Shown here: positions 36,147-46,661 of the stretch, in pieces
Numbering within the stretch: the stretch's first letter is position 1
Layout: each line of letters starts with the position of its first letter
Origin: Bacteroidaceae bacterium
GTDB lineage: Bacteria > Bacteroidota > Bacteroidia > Bacteroidales > Bacteroidaceae
Direction of reading: 5' to 3'
DNA: 58,587 nucleotides
Assembly (NCBI GenBank): GCA_024682395.1
Contig: JAIKZH010000045.1
Span: 1 to 58,587 of the forward strand
Notes under the pieces: model-generated
What the model saw: the letters and a program-made list of their open reading frames with translations, nothing else
The model's database searches: none
Told to the model about the DNA's origin: nothing
Translations under genes and position numbers: made by a program

Positions 36147-36695
36147 ATGAATACTACAATTAAGGATATTATAACCCGAAGAAGTATAAAAAAATATCAA
36201 GACAAACCTGTCCCAATGGAATTGGTTGAGGAAATCGTGAAGGCTGGCACATATGCTCCAACTGGAATGAATCGTCAGTCCCCTATCATCCTCGCCATAA
36301 CAAACAAAGAGATGCGTGACCGAATAAGCCGCATAAACCTTGATATAGTAATAAACAATAATCTGAAAACAAGTTCTGGACATGCTGACCCTTTCTACGG
36401 AGCTCCTGTGGTATTAGTGGTACTTGCAAAAAAAGATGTCGGCACACGAATTTATGATGGTTCATTAGTTATGGAAAATATGATGATTGCAGCAAATAGT
36501 TTAGGACTTGGCTCATGCTGGATACATCGCGCAAAAGAAACATTCGAAACTGAAGAAGGTAAAAAGATTCTTCAAGACTTAGGTATCAATGACGAATATG
36601 AAGGTATCGGCAATTGTATTGTGGGATATGCTGCTGAGGATGCCATAAAACCACAATCACCAAGAAAAGAGAACTATATCTATTGGATAAAATAA
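36147..36695 (+). CDS. Nitroreductase-family protein
   Basis: From ATG at 36147 (MNTTIKDIITRRSIKKYQDK) the product has 182 residues. The FMN phosphate-binding RRSIKKYQDKPV, the APTGMNRQSP segment and the C-terminal LGLGSCWIHRAKETF and GIGNCIVGYA are typical of small nitroreductase/SagB-type flavoproteins that reduce nitro or quinone compounds with NAD(P)H. It is a single gene divergent from the HTCS gene and ends at a terminator. A 16-codon upstream extension is rejected because it overlaps the promoter. Confidence 0.88.
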   Translation: MNTTIKDIITRRSIKKYQDKPVPMELVEEIVKAGTYAPTGMNRQSPIILAITNKEMRDRISRINLDIVINNNLKTSSGHADPFYGAPVVLVVLAKKDVGTRIYDGSLVMENMMIAANSLGLGSCWIHRAKETFETEEGKKILQDLGINDEYEGIGNCIVGYAAEDAIKPQSPRKENYIYWIK

Positions 36696-36725
36696 CAATT
36701 AAGTAAAATCGCTTTTTAACGTAAG

Positions 36726-36767
36726 TGAGGGTGTGACATTCTTAAAATGACACACCCTCAACCTTTT
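36726..36767 (+). terminator. Terminator after the nitroreductase gene
   Basis: TGAGGGTGTG and CACACCCTCA form a perfect 10-bp stem (36726-36760), followed by ACCTTTT. It separates the convergent nitroreductase and porin genes. Confidence 0.75.
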
Positions 36768-36799
36768 ATCATGTATAAACTATTTTTATATAGTATCTT

Positions 36800-37849
36800 T
36801 TAGAATCGCAATTGGAGTTGAGTTACCCATCGACGTGTGATTTCTCCGTATTTAGGATCCTTAAATTGGAATAAAGAAGAAATACGACATTTCTTGTGGA
36901 ACCACCATTGAACACCTGCCATATAATTATTAGCATCGTCATTCAAGTGGATATTTTTATCGAAGTACTCATAATCGAGAATCAAATCAATATTCTGCTT
37001 CTTAAACACGTGGAACCAAGCCTCAGCATATGCACATTGTGATGGTGTGCCAGCATTCCATCCACGGAGGTATTCACTACGAAGATAAAGTGGAGCTAAT
37101 TTTGCTTCAAAACCCACTGAGAAGCGATTACGACTGAAATTGCTGCCTGCTGAGAATTTTCCATATGGATCGTCCACAAGAGCATGACCTGTTCCCAAAT
37201 ATGCTGATGTAGAAATCATGAGGTTCTTTATAGGATAATAATTCAAACGGAGAACATAGTCTTTCTGAGTGTTGTTCTCTGTTTTATTCATACCTGAACC
37301 ATTGAATACACTTACAGAATAACCAAGTTGCTTATGTCCGTCCTTTGCAGGGAAAGCACTACCACCAATTGTAACACCTAAATCACGTCCAGCAAGATTT
37401 CCATATGTAGGATCGCCAAAAATACCAGCCATATATCCAACACCATCGTGGAAATAGATATTACCCATATCTGTTGGTGATTTCTCGTTTTCAATTGAGA
37501 ATGGAGTCTTATACTGACCCACCTTTACATATAAATATGGATTAAAATTATAAATTCCCCAATATTCATGAAGGAATTTCTCTGATGTCTTTGATGCAAG
37601 GTCTGGCATCACAAAGAGCATGAGTTCTGGAGTAACCTGAGCTCTTAACATCAACATGAAACGTGATAACTCTAATTTATTAGTTTCTTCACCTCCTGTG
37701 TTTGTTACATTGTAGTTTGCCTGTCCATATCCTTCAACTGTCAAACGCATGTCTTTTACATCAACATGTATTAACTCATCCTGAGCTGACTGAGCCTGAA
37801 CAAATAATGGTGTCAATACCAACAAAAATGTTACTAATAACTTCTTCAT
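36800..37849 (-). CDS. Outer-membrane porin (phosphate-selective O/P-like)
   Basis: The 349-residue protein has a signal peptide ending FVQAQS and a strand-rich barrel. LRAQVTPELMLFVMPDLAS, YLYVKVGQYKTPFSIENE and the terminal QLQLRF with Phe at the end are typical of OprO/OprP-like porins in Bacteroidota. The name reflects family resemblance only; the pore's solute is not predictable. A -7 element TAACTTTG lies at 37895-37888 upstream. It stands alone between a terminator and a decayed propeller gene. Confidence 0.85.
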   Translation of the reverse strand: MKKLLVTFLLVLTPLFVQAQSAQDELIHVDVKDMRLTVEGYGQANYNVTNTGGEETNKLELSRFMLMLRAQVTPELMLFVMPDLASKTSEKFLHEYWGIYNFNPYLYVKVGQYKTPFSIENEKSPTDMGNIYFHDGVGYMAGIFGDPTYGNLAGRDLGVTIGGSAFPAKDGHKQLGYSVSVFNGSGMNKTENNTQKDYVLRLNYYPIKNLMISTSAYLGTGHALVDDPYGKFSAGSNFSRNRFSVGFEAKLAPLYLRSEYLRGWNAGTPSQCAYAEAWFHVFKKQNIDLILDYEYFDKNIHLNDDANNYMAGVQWWFHKKCRISSLFQFKDPKYGEITRRWVTQLQLRF

Positions 37850-37887
37850 TTTCTTTTATTTTCTTCTATTAAAATTAATACCAAATG

Positions 37888-37895
37888 CAAAGTTA
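37888..37895 (-). promoter_or_regulatory. -7 element of the porin gene
   Basis: On the minus strand TAACTTTG matches TAnnTTTG, 38 nt ahead of the ATG; the -33 region is not recognisable. Confidence 0.5.
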
Positions 37896-37999
37896 GGAAA
37901 AAGATATTGCATACATGGCGTTTTTCTCATTTTTTTATCTTTTTTTCTGTTTATGTTCTGTTTTTTCATTTAAATACTGACTTTCAGCAAGTTTTCATT

Positions 38000-38488
38000 T
38001 TACTGGTTGATTATAACTTTCAACACATAATTCTTCGGTTCTTCTGCCAATATCTTCCGCATTACAGAACTTGTCTTTTTTAATTCAGAAGAAATGTCAT
38101 CATTACCTAATAGCATTTGATCCTCTTTTACATCGTATTCTGTTAATAACAAATACATTATATTATCATTAATCGTATAATGAGCCATTGGCATTAAACC
38201 GTCAAAAGGTGTTGAAGTGAAATGGTATTGTTTACCTGTTTCCTTATCTATTATACATCCGATTACTAAGTTTCTTTTTGAATAAGAAAACGATATATAT
38301 TTATCCGTCTCATAATAATCGGAAAGTACTGTTACACCATCAAAATTCTGATATTCATATAAATCCCCGTTTTTGGCATCGTCTATCACATCTGAATTAA
38401 TAAAAGGAGATTTAAACTTCAGTTTTATTACTTCTGAGATTGTATCTCCACTGATTACTATTATAGAATCGGAGAAATTTGGAATAAT
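38000..38488 (-). pseudogene. C-terminal remnant of a six-bladed propeller lipoprotein
   Basis: A frame open from 38488 to the stop at 38000 has no convincing start; a TAG closes it at 38491-38489. It reads IIPNFSDSIIVISGDTISEV, like the FNDTIYSMSDSLIVPKYHL blade of the propeller at 14644, then EYQNFDGVTVLSDYYETDKY and ends in a SELKKTSSVMRKILAEE helix as these propellers do. The first two thirds of the gene are missing and the nearest neighbour upstream is a gap. A short GTG-started ORF (38389) could still be translated but would not fold as a propeller. It suggests a second, lost NVEALA-type locus. Confidence 0.6.
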
Positions 38489-38512
38489 CTAATCTTTCAT
38501 AATTATAACTAT

Positions 38513-38547
38513 AAAAAAATCCAGAGGGCACTTTCGCAACCTCTGGA
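38513..38547 (-). terminator. Terminator of the GH10-CE1 gene
   Basis: On the minus strand TCCAGAGG and CCTCTGGA bracket a 12-nt loop and are followed by seven T. It begins 28 nt after the stop codon. Confidence 0.85.
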
Positions 38548-38575
38548 TTTTCTTAATATATAATAAATCAGTTTT

Positions 38576-40840
<2,265 letters not shown>

Positions 40841-40976
40841 TTAATACTGATTCCAAAATTTACTGAATTATGTTTTCCGTGGCAATTACATCCATCGAAT
40901 TTGTAGTTATGGTTAATCTTGCCCTTAAGTTGATGGCGAATTTGAAAGACCTTTTAATTTAGAAAAAACAGGGCAT

Positions 40977-41405
40977 CTACTCATCAAAATCCATATCATC
41001 ATCCTCGTCATCAAACTCAAAGTCTCCGAAGAATGCAGGCATGGTAAATTCGTCTAAATCACGACGGTCTTTCTTTGTTGGTCGTCCTGTACCACGAGCA
41101 CGATTCACAAATCCGCTGATCTTATTCATTTCAAGCAATTCATACTGGTCTGGAGTTGTTACATTCTCCAACACTTCAGGAACGAGTTTTGCACCCACCC
41201 TATTCTGAATAGCTTTCAAAACACGAAAAGAATAAGTTATAGGAGGCTTGCGCACTTGAATTATTTCCCCTTCTTTAATCATCTTTGATGGTTTGAGTTT
41301 TACTCCATCTATCATGACACGCCCATTTTTACACGCATCAATTGCCATCGAACGTGTTTTGTAAATACGCGCTGCCCAAAGCCATTTGTCAATCCTTGCC
41401 TCCAT
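40977..41405 (-). CDS. S4-domain RNA-binding protein (Hsp15-like)
   Basis: The 142-residue protein begins MEARIDKWLWAARIYKTRSM, the S4 fold that in HslR/Hsp15 binds stalled 50S subunits carrying peptidyl-tRNA. S4 continues to about residue 60 (VMIDGVKLKPSKMIKEGEII). The tail GTGRPTKKDRRDLDEF is shared by the family, and the end is very acidic. An ATG two codons upstream is also possible. It is next to peptidyl-tRNA hydrolase, a common and functionally sensible pairing in Bacteroidota for ribosome rescue. Confidence 0.88.
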   Translation of the reverse strand: MEARIDKWLWAARIYKTRSMAIDACKNGRVMIDGVKLKPSKMIKEGEIIQVRKPPITYSFRVLKAIQNRVGAKLVPEVLENVTTPDQYELLEMNKISGFVNRARGTGRPTKKDRRDLDEFTMPAFFGDFEFDDEDDDMDFDE

Positions 41406-41445
41406 TATCACTTATTCATTTGATTATGATACAAGTATCATATAT

Positions 41446-42009
41446 TTATTTATTGTTATAATTATTCATAGCAAATGAGATGCCTGAAAGACAGAATGCC
41501 TTGATTGCATCACATGCCAACGCTACTCGTTCATCAAGTAAGGCGGCATCGGCTGGATCAAACTGACCTAAAACGAAATCACATTGTCCGCCACGAGGAA
41601 AATTATTTCCTACACCAAAACGAAGACGAGCAAATTGTTGTGAACACAACACTGAAGATATGTGTTTCAGTCCGTTGTGTCCCCCATCACTACCACTTGC
41701 CTTTAATCTGATTTTACCTACTGGCAATGCTATGTCGTCACAAATAATAAGGAGATTCTCTGGAAGAATCTTCTCTTCATTCATCCAATAACGCACTGCA
41801 TTACCACTTAAATTCATATAGGTGGATGGTTTGAGAAGCACCACTTCTGCATTTTTCACACGCCCACGACCGACAAAGCCGTATCGCTTGTCTTCAAACG
41901 AAATGTTGGATGCTTCAGCAAAAGCATCCAACACTCTGAATCCTATATTGTGGCGGGTTCCATCGTATTCTGAGCCGATATTACCCAAACCTACAAGTAG
42001 ATATTTCAT
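41446..42009 (-). CDS. pth: Peptidyl-tRNA hydrolase
   Basis: The 187-residue enzyme frees tRNA from dropped-off peptidyl-tRNA. LVGLGNIGSEYDGTRHNIGF contains the conserved Asn and catalytic His, KPSTYMNLSG and the Asp in ICDDIALPVGKIR follow, then SDGGHNGLKHI. It is 12 nt downstream of rplY and likely shares the rplY promoter. Confidence 0.95.
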   Translation of the reverse strand: MKYLLVGLGNIGSEYDGTRHNIGFRVLDAFAEASNISFEDKRYGFVGRGRVKNAEVVLLKPSTYMNLSGNAVRYWMNEEKILPENLLIICDDIALPVGKIRLKASGSDGGHNGLKHISSVLCSQQFARLRFGVGNNFPRGGQCDFVLGQFDPADAALLDERVALACDAIKAFCLSGISFAMNNYNNK

Positions 42010-42021
42010 GTTTCCTTATTT

Positions 42022-42618
42022 TTATTGAGCTGCTGCTTCTGCTGCAGAACGTGCTGCACGAGTCATACGAACGCTACATACAACAACTTCCTTAGGAGTT
42101 ACGATGTCAAGGTTTTCAAATGAAAGTTCAGAAACTTTGATTGACTTACCAAGTCCAAGTTCTGTAACATCAACATCAAGAGTATCTGGGAAATTCTTAT
42201 AAAGTGACTTAACCTTCAATTTACGTACGCTTGAAGCAAGTTTACCACCGGCTTTAACACCTGCAGCCAAACCATTGAGTTTTACTGGGATTTCCATTAC
42301 GATTGGCTTTTCTTCAGTAATCTGATAGAAGTCAACGTGTACTGGACGGTCTGTAACGAAGTCAGTTTGAAGATCCTTAAGGATTGCTTTAACTTCTTTT
42401 CCGTCGAGGTTAAGATTTACAATATATACGTTTGGTGTATAAAGAAGTTTTGCAAGTTCTTTCTGAGATACGATGAATGATTGAGCCTTTGGTGCTCCGT
42501 TTTCATTCTTTTCTACTCCATAAATTACACATGGAACCATGCCTTCACGACGAAGTTCACGACTTGCCTTTTTACCTAAGTCAGTACGTGCCTGACCATT
42601 CAATGAGATTTCTTTCAT
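42022..42618 (-). CDS. rplY: 50S ribosomal protein L25 (general stress protein Ctc type)
   Basis: The 198-residue protein binds 5S rRNA. The N-terminal L25 domain reads KEISLNGQARTDLGKKASRE, then VHVDFYQITEEKPIVMEIPV and the C-terminal TL5/Ctc domain with LDVDVTELGLGKSIKVSEL. The Ala-rich end (ARSAAEAAAQ) is common. It is the first gene of rplY-pth-hslR, with a promoter at 42729-42759 and a 5' leader of roughly 100 nt. Confidence 0.95.
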   Translation of the reverse strand: MKEISLNGQARTDLGKKASRELRREGMVPCVIYGVEKNENGAPKAQSFIVSQKELAKLLYTPNVYIVNLNLDGKEVKAILKDLQTDFVTDRPVHVDFYQITEEKPIVMEIPVKLNGLAAGVKAGGKLASSVRKLKVKSLYKNFPDTLDVDVTELGLGKSIKVSELSFENLDIVTPKEVVVCSVRMTRAARSAAEAAAQ

Positions 42619-42728
42619 TTTTTAATGTTTTTTGTGTTACTATAAATTAAGTATTATTTATGCTTAATTCGCCATCACACGTAGTTGTCTATACCCACAA
42701 CTGTTGGATGCGCCTAAAAAAAGCGATG

Positions 42729-42759
42729 CAAAGGTACAACATTATTTTCATTCTACAAA
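42729..42759 (-). promoter_or_regulatory. Promoter of rplY-pth-S4 operon
   Basis: On the minus strand TTTG (42759-42756), 19 nt, TACCTTTG (42736-42729). It is back to back with the relA promoter. Confidence 0.8.
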
Positions 42760-42768
42760 ATTTTATTG

Positions 42769-42776
42769 TAACTTTG
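42769..42776 (+). promoter_or_regulatory. -7 element of relA
   Basis: TAACTTTG matches TAnnTTTG, 20 nt ahead of the ATG at 42797; a weak TTTT/TTTC lies at the -33 distance. Confidence 0.65.
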
Positions 42777-42796
42777 CACTTTAAACTGGAAGAACT

Positions 42797-45016
42797 ATGC
42801 TACAAACACAAGAAATACAAGAGGCATTATCACTTATAAAGTCATTAACTACTGATTTTATAAGTAATGAAGATATGCTCAAAATCCAAGAAATCGTTGA
42901 GCAACATTTAGATAACAACGATGAGAATGACAAAAACGACACGTTAGAGGCTTCATTTGGACTTGACCCTATTTTGTTCAATCTGCAGACTGCAATCATT
43001 GCTGTCAACGAAATCGGACAATCACGTCCTATCATCATAAGTATATTAATGCACGAATATGTAAACCGTGGCATGGTGACGTTAGACGAAATAAAACAAT
43101 ATTTCGGCGAGGACATCATGCGCATAATAAATGGTTTGCAACGAGTAAAAGCATTGTATGCTCGAAACACATCAATCGAAACTGAAAACTTCCGAGATTT
43201 ATTACTTTCATTCGCTGAAGACATGAGAGTAATATTCATAATTATTGCCGACAGAGTTAATCTGATGCGACAAATCAAAGATCGCGGAACTGAAGAAGAT
43301 CGTATTAAGGTTGCAAGAGAAGCTTCGTTCTTATATGCTCCATTAGCACATAAACTGGGTCTATACCTATTAAAATCTGAATTAGAGGACTTGTCGCTAA
43401 AATATACAGATAAGGAAACATTCTATATGATAAAGGACAAACTGAGTGCTACAAAAGTTGCCCGCGATCTGTATATCAAACAGTTTATCTCCCCTATTCA
43501 GGAAAAACTTCAAGCTGCAGGTCTTAAATTCCATATGAAAGGACGCACAAAAAGTATCCATTCTATATGGCAGAAAATGCAAAAACAAAAATGCGCATTC
43601 GAAAACATTTACGACCTTTTTGCTATCAGAATAATCCTCGATTCTGTCCCTGAACGAGAAAAACAGGACTGCTGGCAAGCGTATTCTATCGTGACCGACA
43701 TGTATATGCCAAACCCTAAACGTCTGCGCGACTGGCTGAGCGTTCCAAAAAGTAATGGATACGAAAGCTTACACACAACCGTTATGGGTCCTGAAGGAAA
43801 ATGGGTGGAAATCCAAATTAGAACAGAAAGAATGGACGATATCGCAGAGCACGGTCTTGCTGCACACTGGAGATACAAAGGTGTGAAAGATAGTGGAGCA
43901 AAACTTGAGGACTGGCTCAAAGACATACGTTCTGCACTGGAGACCAACCAATCTTCCGACGAACAAATTGTCAATCAATTCAAGGTTGACTTATATTCTG
44001 ACGAGGTATTTGTGTTCACACCTAAGGGAGATCTGTTTAAACTTCCTAAGGGGGCAACTATCCTCGATTTCGCTTTCACGATACACACAAACGTAGGCGC
44101 ACACTGCGTTGGCGGAAAAATCAACGGAAAAAATGTGCCAATGCGCACAAAAATACAAACTGGAGATCAGGTTGAAATCCTTACAAGTCAGAACCAACTA
44201 CCTAAGAGAGATTGGCTTAGTTATGCTATCACCTCAAAAGCAAGAACTAAAATCCGCCAATCCATCCACGAGCAAGAACTGCGTACTGTAAGTTATGCTA
44301 AAGAAACCATTGAACGTAAATTCCACAACAAAAAGATTGAATATAACGAACCTGTCATGATGAAAACCATCAAACGATTAGGTTTTAAATACGTCAATGA
44401 TTTTTACAAGGCTATCTCCGAAGAAAGAATTGATGTCAACCAAGTTATCGACCTCTATCAAGAAGAACAAAAACGTGATAACAACGAACTTCCTGTATCA
44501 GAGGCTCAAAGTGCATCTACATACCGATTCGAACAGATAAACGAAGCTAAACAATCAGACAGTAAGGATGTTCTGCTCATTGGAAATAACGTAAAAGGTG
44601 TTGAATACAACCTTGCACGATGCTGTAACCCTATATATGGAGACGACATCGTGGGTTTTGTGACTATCAGCCGAGGAATCACCATACACAGAAAAGATTG
44701 TCCTAACTGCAAACACATGATGAACCTCGACACTTACAACAACAGACAAATTGCTGTAAACTGGGCTGAACAAGCAAATGGTATGTTCACCACCACCCTA
44801 CATATTATCGGTAACGATGATGTGGGAATCGTCAACAATATCACAAGTATAATCATTAAAGAAAAAAACATAACACTGCGTGGCATCGACATTCGTTCCA
44901 GCGAAGACAAGCTATTCATCGGAACACTTACTGTAATGATCGATAGCAATAACAGCCTTAATCAACTGATTAAGAAAATCAAGATGATAAAGGGTGTGAA
45001 AAGTGTCAGCAGATAA
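42797..45016 (+). CDS. relA: RelA/SpoT-family (p)ppGpp synthetase, hydrolase site degenerate
   Basis: The 739-residue protein has the long-RSH layout. Residues about 40-160 are an HD-type region, but the hydrolase HD...ED motif reads MHEYVNRG, and the ADR-x-HNMRT element reads ADRVNLMRQI. The synthetase domain (about 230-350) is intact: KGRTKSIHSIW, YDLFAIRI, RLRDWLSVPKSNGYESLHT and EIQIRTERMDDIAEHG. TGS (VFVFTPKGDLFKLPKGATIL) follows, then the Cys-rich RCCNPIYGD region near residue 615 and a C-terminal ACT domain. It is thus likely a synthetase with weak or no hydrolase activity; Bacteroidota usually have a second RSH. rlmH follows 18 nt downstream. Confidence 0.93.
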   Translation: MLQTQEIQEALSLIKSLTTDFISNEDMLKIQEIVEQHLDNNDENDKNDTLEASFGLDPILFNLQTAIIAVNEIGQSRPIIISILMHEYVNRGMVTLDEIKQYFGEDIMRIINGLQRVKALYARNTSIETENFRDLLLSFAEDMRVIFIIIADRVNLMRQIKDRGTEEDRIKVAREASFLYAPLAHKLGLYLLKSELEDLSLKYTDKETFYMIKDKLSATKVARDLYIKQFISPIQEKLQAAGLKFHMKGRTKSIHSIWQKMQKQKCAFENIYDLFAIRIILDSVPEREKQDCWQAYSIVTDMYMPNPKRLRDWLSVPKSNGYESLHTTVMGPEGKWVEIQIRTERMDDIAEHGLAAHWRYKGVKDSGAKLEDWLKDIRSALETNQSSDEQIVNQFKVDLYSDEVFVFTPKGDLFKLPKGATILDFAFTIHTNVGAHCVGGKINGKNVPMRTKIQTGDQVEILTSQNQLPKRDWLSYAITSKARTKIRQSIHEQELRTVSYAKETIERKFHNKKIEYNEPVMMKTIKRLGFKYVNDFYKAISEERIDVNQVIDLYQEEQKRDNNELPVSEAQSASTYRFEQINEAKQSDSKDVLLIGNNVKGVEYNLARCCNPIYGDDIVGFVTISRGITIHRKDCPNCKHMMNLDTYNNRQIAVNWAEQANGMFTTTLHIIGNDDVGIVNNITSIIIKEKNITLRGIDIRSSEDKLFIGTLTVMIDSNNSLNQLIKKIKMIKGVKSVSR

Positions 45017-45034
45017 TCTGGTAAAAAATTAAGA

Positions 45035-45508
45035 ATGAAAACTACATTAATCCAAGTTGGAAAAACGACAAGTAAAGACTTTCAGAAAATAATCGATGAA
45101 TATACTGACCGACTGAAACATTACACTCAGTTTTCGGTCACTACGATTCCCGAACTTAAAAATACAAAAGCTTTGTCGGCCGAACAACAGAAACAACTCG
45201 AAGCCGAACAAATTCTGCGTCAGATATCCGACTCGGATTATGTTGTCTTACTCGACGAACATGGTAAGGAATTCAGAAGTATCGAACTGGCTGGATGGAT
45301 CGAGAAGAAACAGATTTCTGGACTCAAACACCTTATATATATAATTGGTGGTCCATACGGATTCGCTCAATCTATATACAAAAGGGCAAACGAGCAATTA
45401 TCTTTGTCTAAACTCACTTTCTCACATCAAATGATAAGAATATTGTTTACCGAACAACTCTACAGAGCATACACTATCATAAATGGAGAAAAATATCACC
45501 ATGAATAA
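45035..45508 (+). CDS. rlmH: 23S rRNA (pseudouridine-1915-N3) methyltransferase RlmH
   Basis: The 157-residue SPOUT methyltransferase has the typical IIGGPYGFAQSIY SAM-knot segment, LLDEHGKEFRS and the terminal ILFTEQLYRAYTIINGEKYHH. It methylates a pseudouridine in helix 69 of 23S rRNA. It follows relA by 18 nt and ends at a terminator shared with the convergent OmpH-like gene. Confidence 0.95.
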   Translation: MKTTLIQVGKTTSKDFQKIIDEYTDRLKHYTQFSVTTIPELKNTKALSAEQQKQLEAEQILRQISDSDYVVLLDEHGKEFRSIELAGWIEKKQISGLKHLIYIIGGPYGFAQSIYKRANEQLSLSKLTFSHQMIRILFTEQLYRAYTIINGEKYHHE

Positions 45509-45543
45509 GTGTTCATAGGGTATAAAAACGGCTAACGAAAAAC

Positions 45544-45583
45544 AAAAACGATTCACCTTGACTACAAAGTGAATCGTTTTTTT
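45544..45583. terminator. Bidirectional terminator between rlmH and the OmpH-like gene
   Basis: AACGATTCAC, a 12-nt loop and GTGAATCGTT form a perfect 10-bp stem with a T-run on the plus strand and an A-run on its other side, so it serves both convergent genes. Confidence 0.85.
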
Positions 45584-45609
45584 ATTATATTTCTCAGTGC
45601 TAACTGCAA

Positions 45610-46248
45610 TTATTTCTTTGCACTATCTGAGTCGCTTGTTTTCTTCTTTTCTTGAGCATAACGCTTGTTCAATGCAGCAACCACTTCATTTGTTACATCA
45701 TATTGTGGAGCACCATAAAGAACATTGTCAATTCCTGATGACTTGCAGAGAATAAAGTCATATCCCTTTTCTTCTGCATATTTCTTTGTGAAATTCTGAA
45801 TTGTGTCTGTCAAAGCCTGAAGTTCTTTCTGATATTCTTCCTGCAATGAATTTGAGAGACGACTCTGAAGACCTTCTATATCTTGTTGAAGCTTCTGAAG
45901 ACGAGCCTGCTCTGTTTCATATTGTTGCTGAGTTATTGAATTAGCTTGAACCTTACGTTGGAATTCTTGTACCTGACTAGCAAAATTCTTTCCTTTTTCT
46001 GCAATTGTTGCTTCTGCATTGGCCTGCTTCTTTTGGAAATTATCTGATACTACTTTATAATATTCATATTGACTTGTAAGTGTATCAATAAGTACATAAG
46101 CAATTTTTAAGTCGTTTGCTTTTGCTGATGATGAAGATGATTGTACTGCTGGTGTTTCTTTTGTTGCTTGTTTCTGTTCACATGATGCTAACGCAGCTAC
46201 AGCCATCATAACGAATAGGCCATTGCGGACAAAATTTGTTTTTCTCAT
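45610..46248 (-). CDS. OmpH/Skp-family periplasmic chaperone, lipoprotein form
   Basis: The 212-residue protein has a lipoprotein signal (MMAVAALASCEQKQ, Cys 23) and a Ser-rich linker. The OmpH core starts IAYVLIDTLTSQYEYYK, then a long coiled coil rich in Gln, Glu and Lys (about residues 65-150), and closes with YAEEKGYDFILCKSSGIDNVLYG and DVTNEVVAALNKRY. Skp proteins hold unfolded outer-membrane proteins; a lipid anchor instead of a soluble form is common in Bacteroidota. The tail is Lys- and Ser-rich. Confidence 0.88.
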   Translation of the reverse strand: MRKTNFVRNGLFVMMAVAALASCEQKQATKETPAVQSSSSSAKANDLKIAYVLIDTLTSQYEYYKVVSDNFQKKQANAEATIAEKGKNFASQVQEFQRKVQANSITQQQYETEQARLQKLQQDIEGLQSRLSNSLQEEYQKELQALTDTIQNFTKKYAEEKGYDFILCKSSGIDNVLYGAPQYDVTNEVVAALNKRYAQEKKKTSDSDSAKK

Positions 46249-46282
46249 TTGTTCGTTTATTGTTTAGTTATTGGTTATTTCC

Positions 46283-46498
46283 TCAATTAGTCTTTATTTC
46301 TTTTATCGCATGTGGATTTTCGGTTCTCGCCATTCGATCCTGACTTTGAACACAAGTAATTCCACGCTCTCTCATTGCCTTACTGCTTGACACGTGGGTC
46401 TTTGGAAAACGACCATGTTTCTTTAATATAATCTGCACGGCCATAAAAATCACGCTAAAAGCAACAATTATTAGACTAAATAGAACTACTTTCCACAT
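46283..46498 (-). CDS. Conserved small membrane protein (71 aa)
   Basis: From ATG at 46498 the product is MWKVVLFSLIIVAFSVIFMA then a cytosolic tail with GRFPKTHVSSSKAMRERGI, CVQSQDRMARTENP. The tail pattern GRFP-x-TH-x4-KAMR-x-RGI-x-C-x3-QD is, from memory, widespread in Bacteroidales small membrane proteins of unknown function. The -7 element at 46519-46526 places the transcript start near 46512, which excludes the longer frame from 46549. It precedes the OmpH-like gene by 34 nt. Confidence 0.72.
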   Translation of the reverse strand: MWKVVLFSLIIVAFSVIFMAVQIILKKHGRFPKTHVSSSKAMRERGITCVQSQDRMARTENPHAIKEIKTN

Positions 46499-46518
46499 TT
46501 TTTTCTTAATTTTGCTTG

Positions 46519-46526
46519 CAAATATA
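46519..46526 (-). promoter_or_regulatory. -7 element of the small membrane protein / OmpH-like genes
   Basis: On the minus strand TATATTTG (46526-46519) matches TAnnTTTG, 20 nt ahead of the ATG. Confidence 0.6.
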
Positions 46527-46661
46527 GGAATTAATTCACAATTCACCACGACTAATCGTTTTTTTTATACATATTTAATGAATAACTACATAAGATTTAG
46601 TTAAAAACAATAGTATAATTAATAAAAACGCATCAATTCATAAAATTAATATAATAGAATT

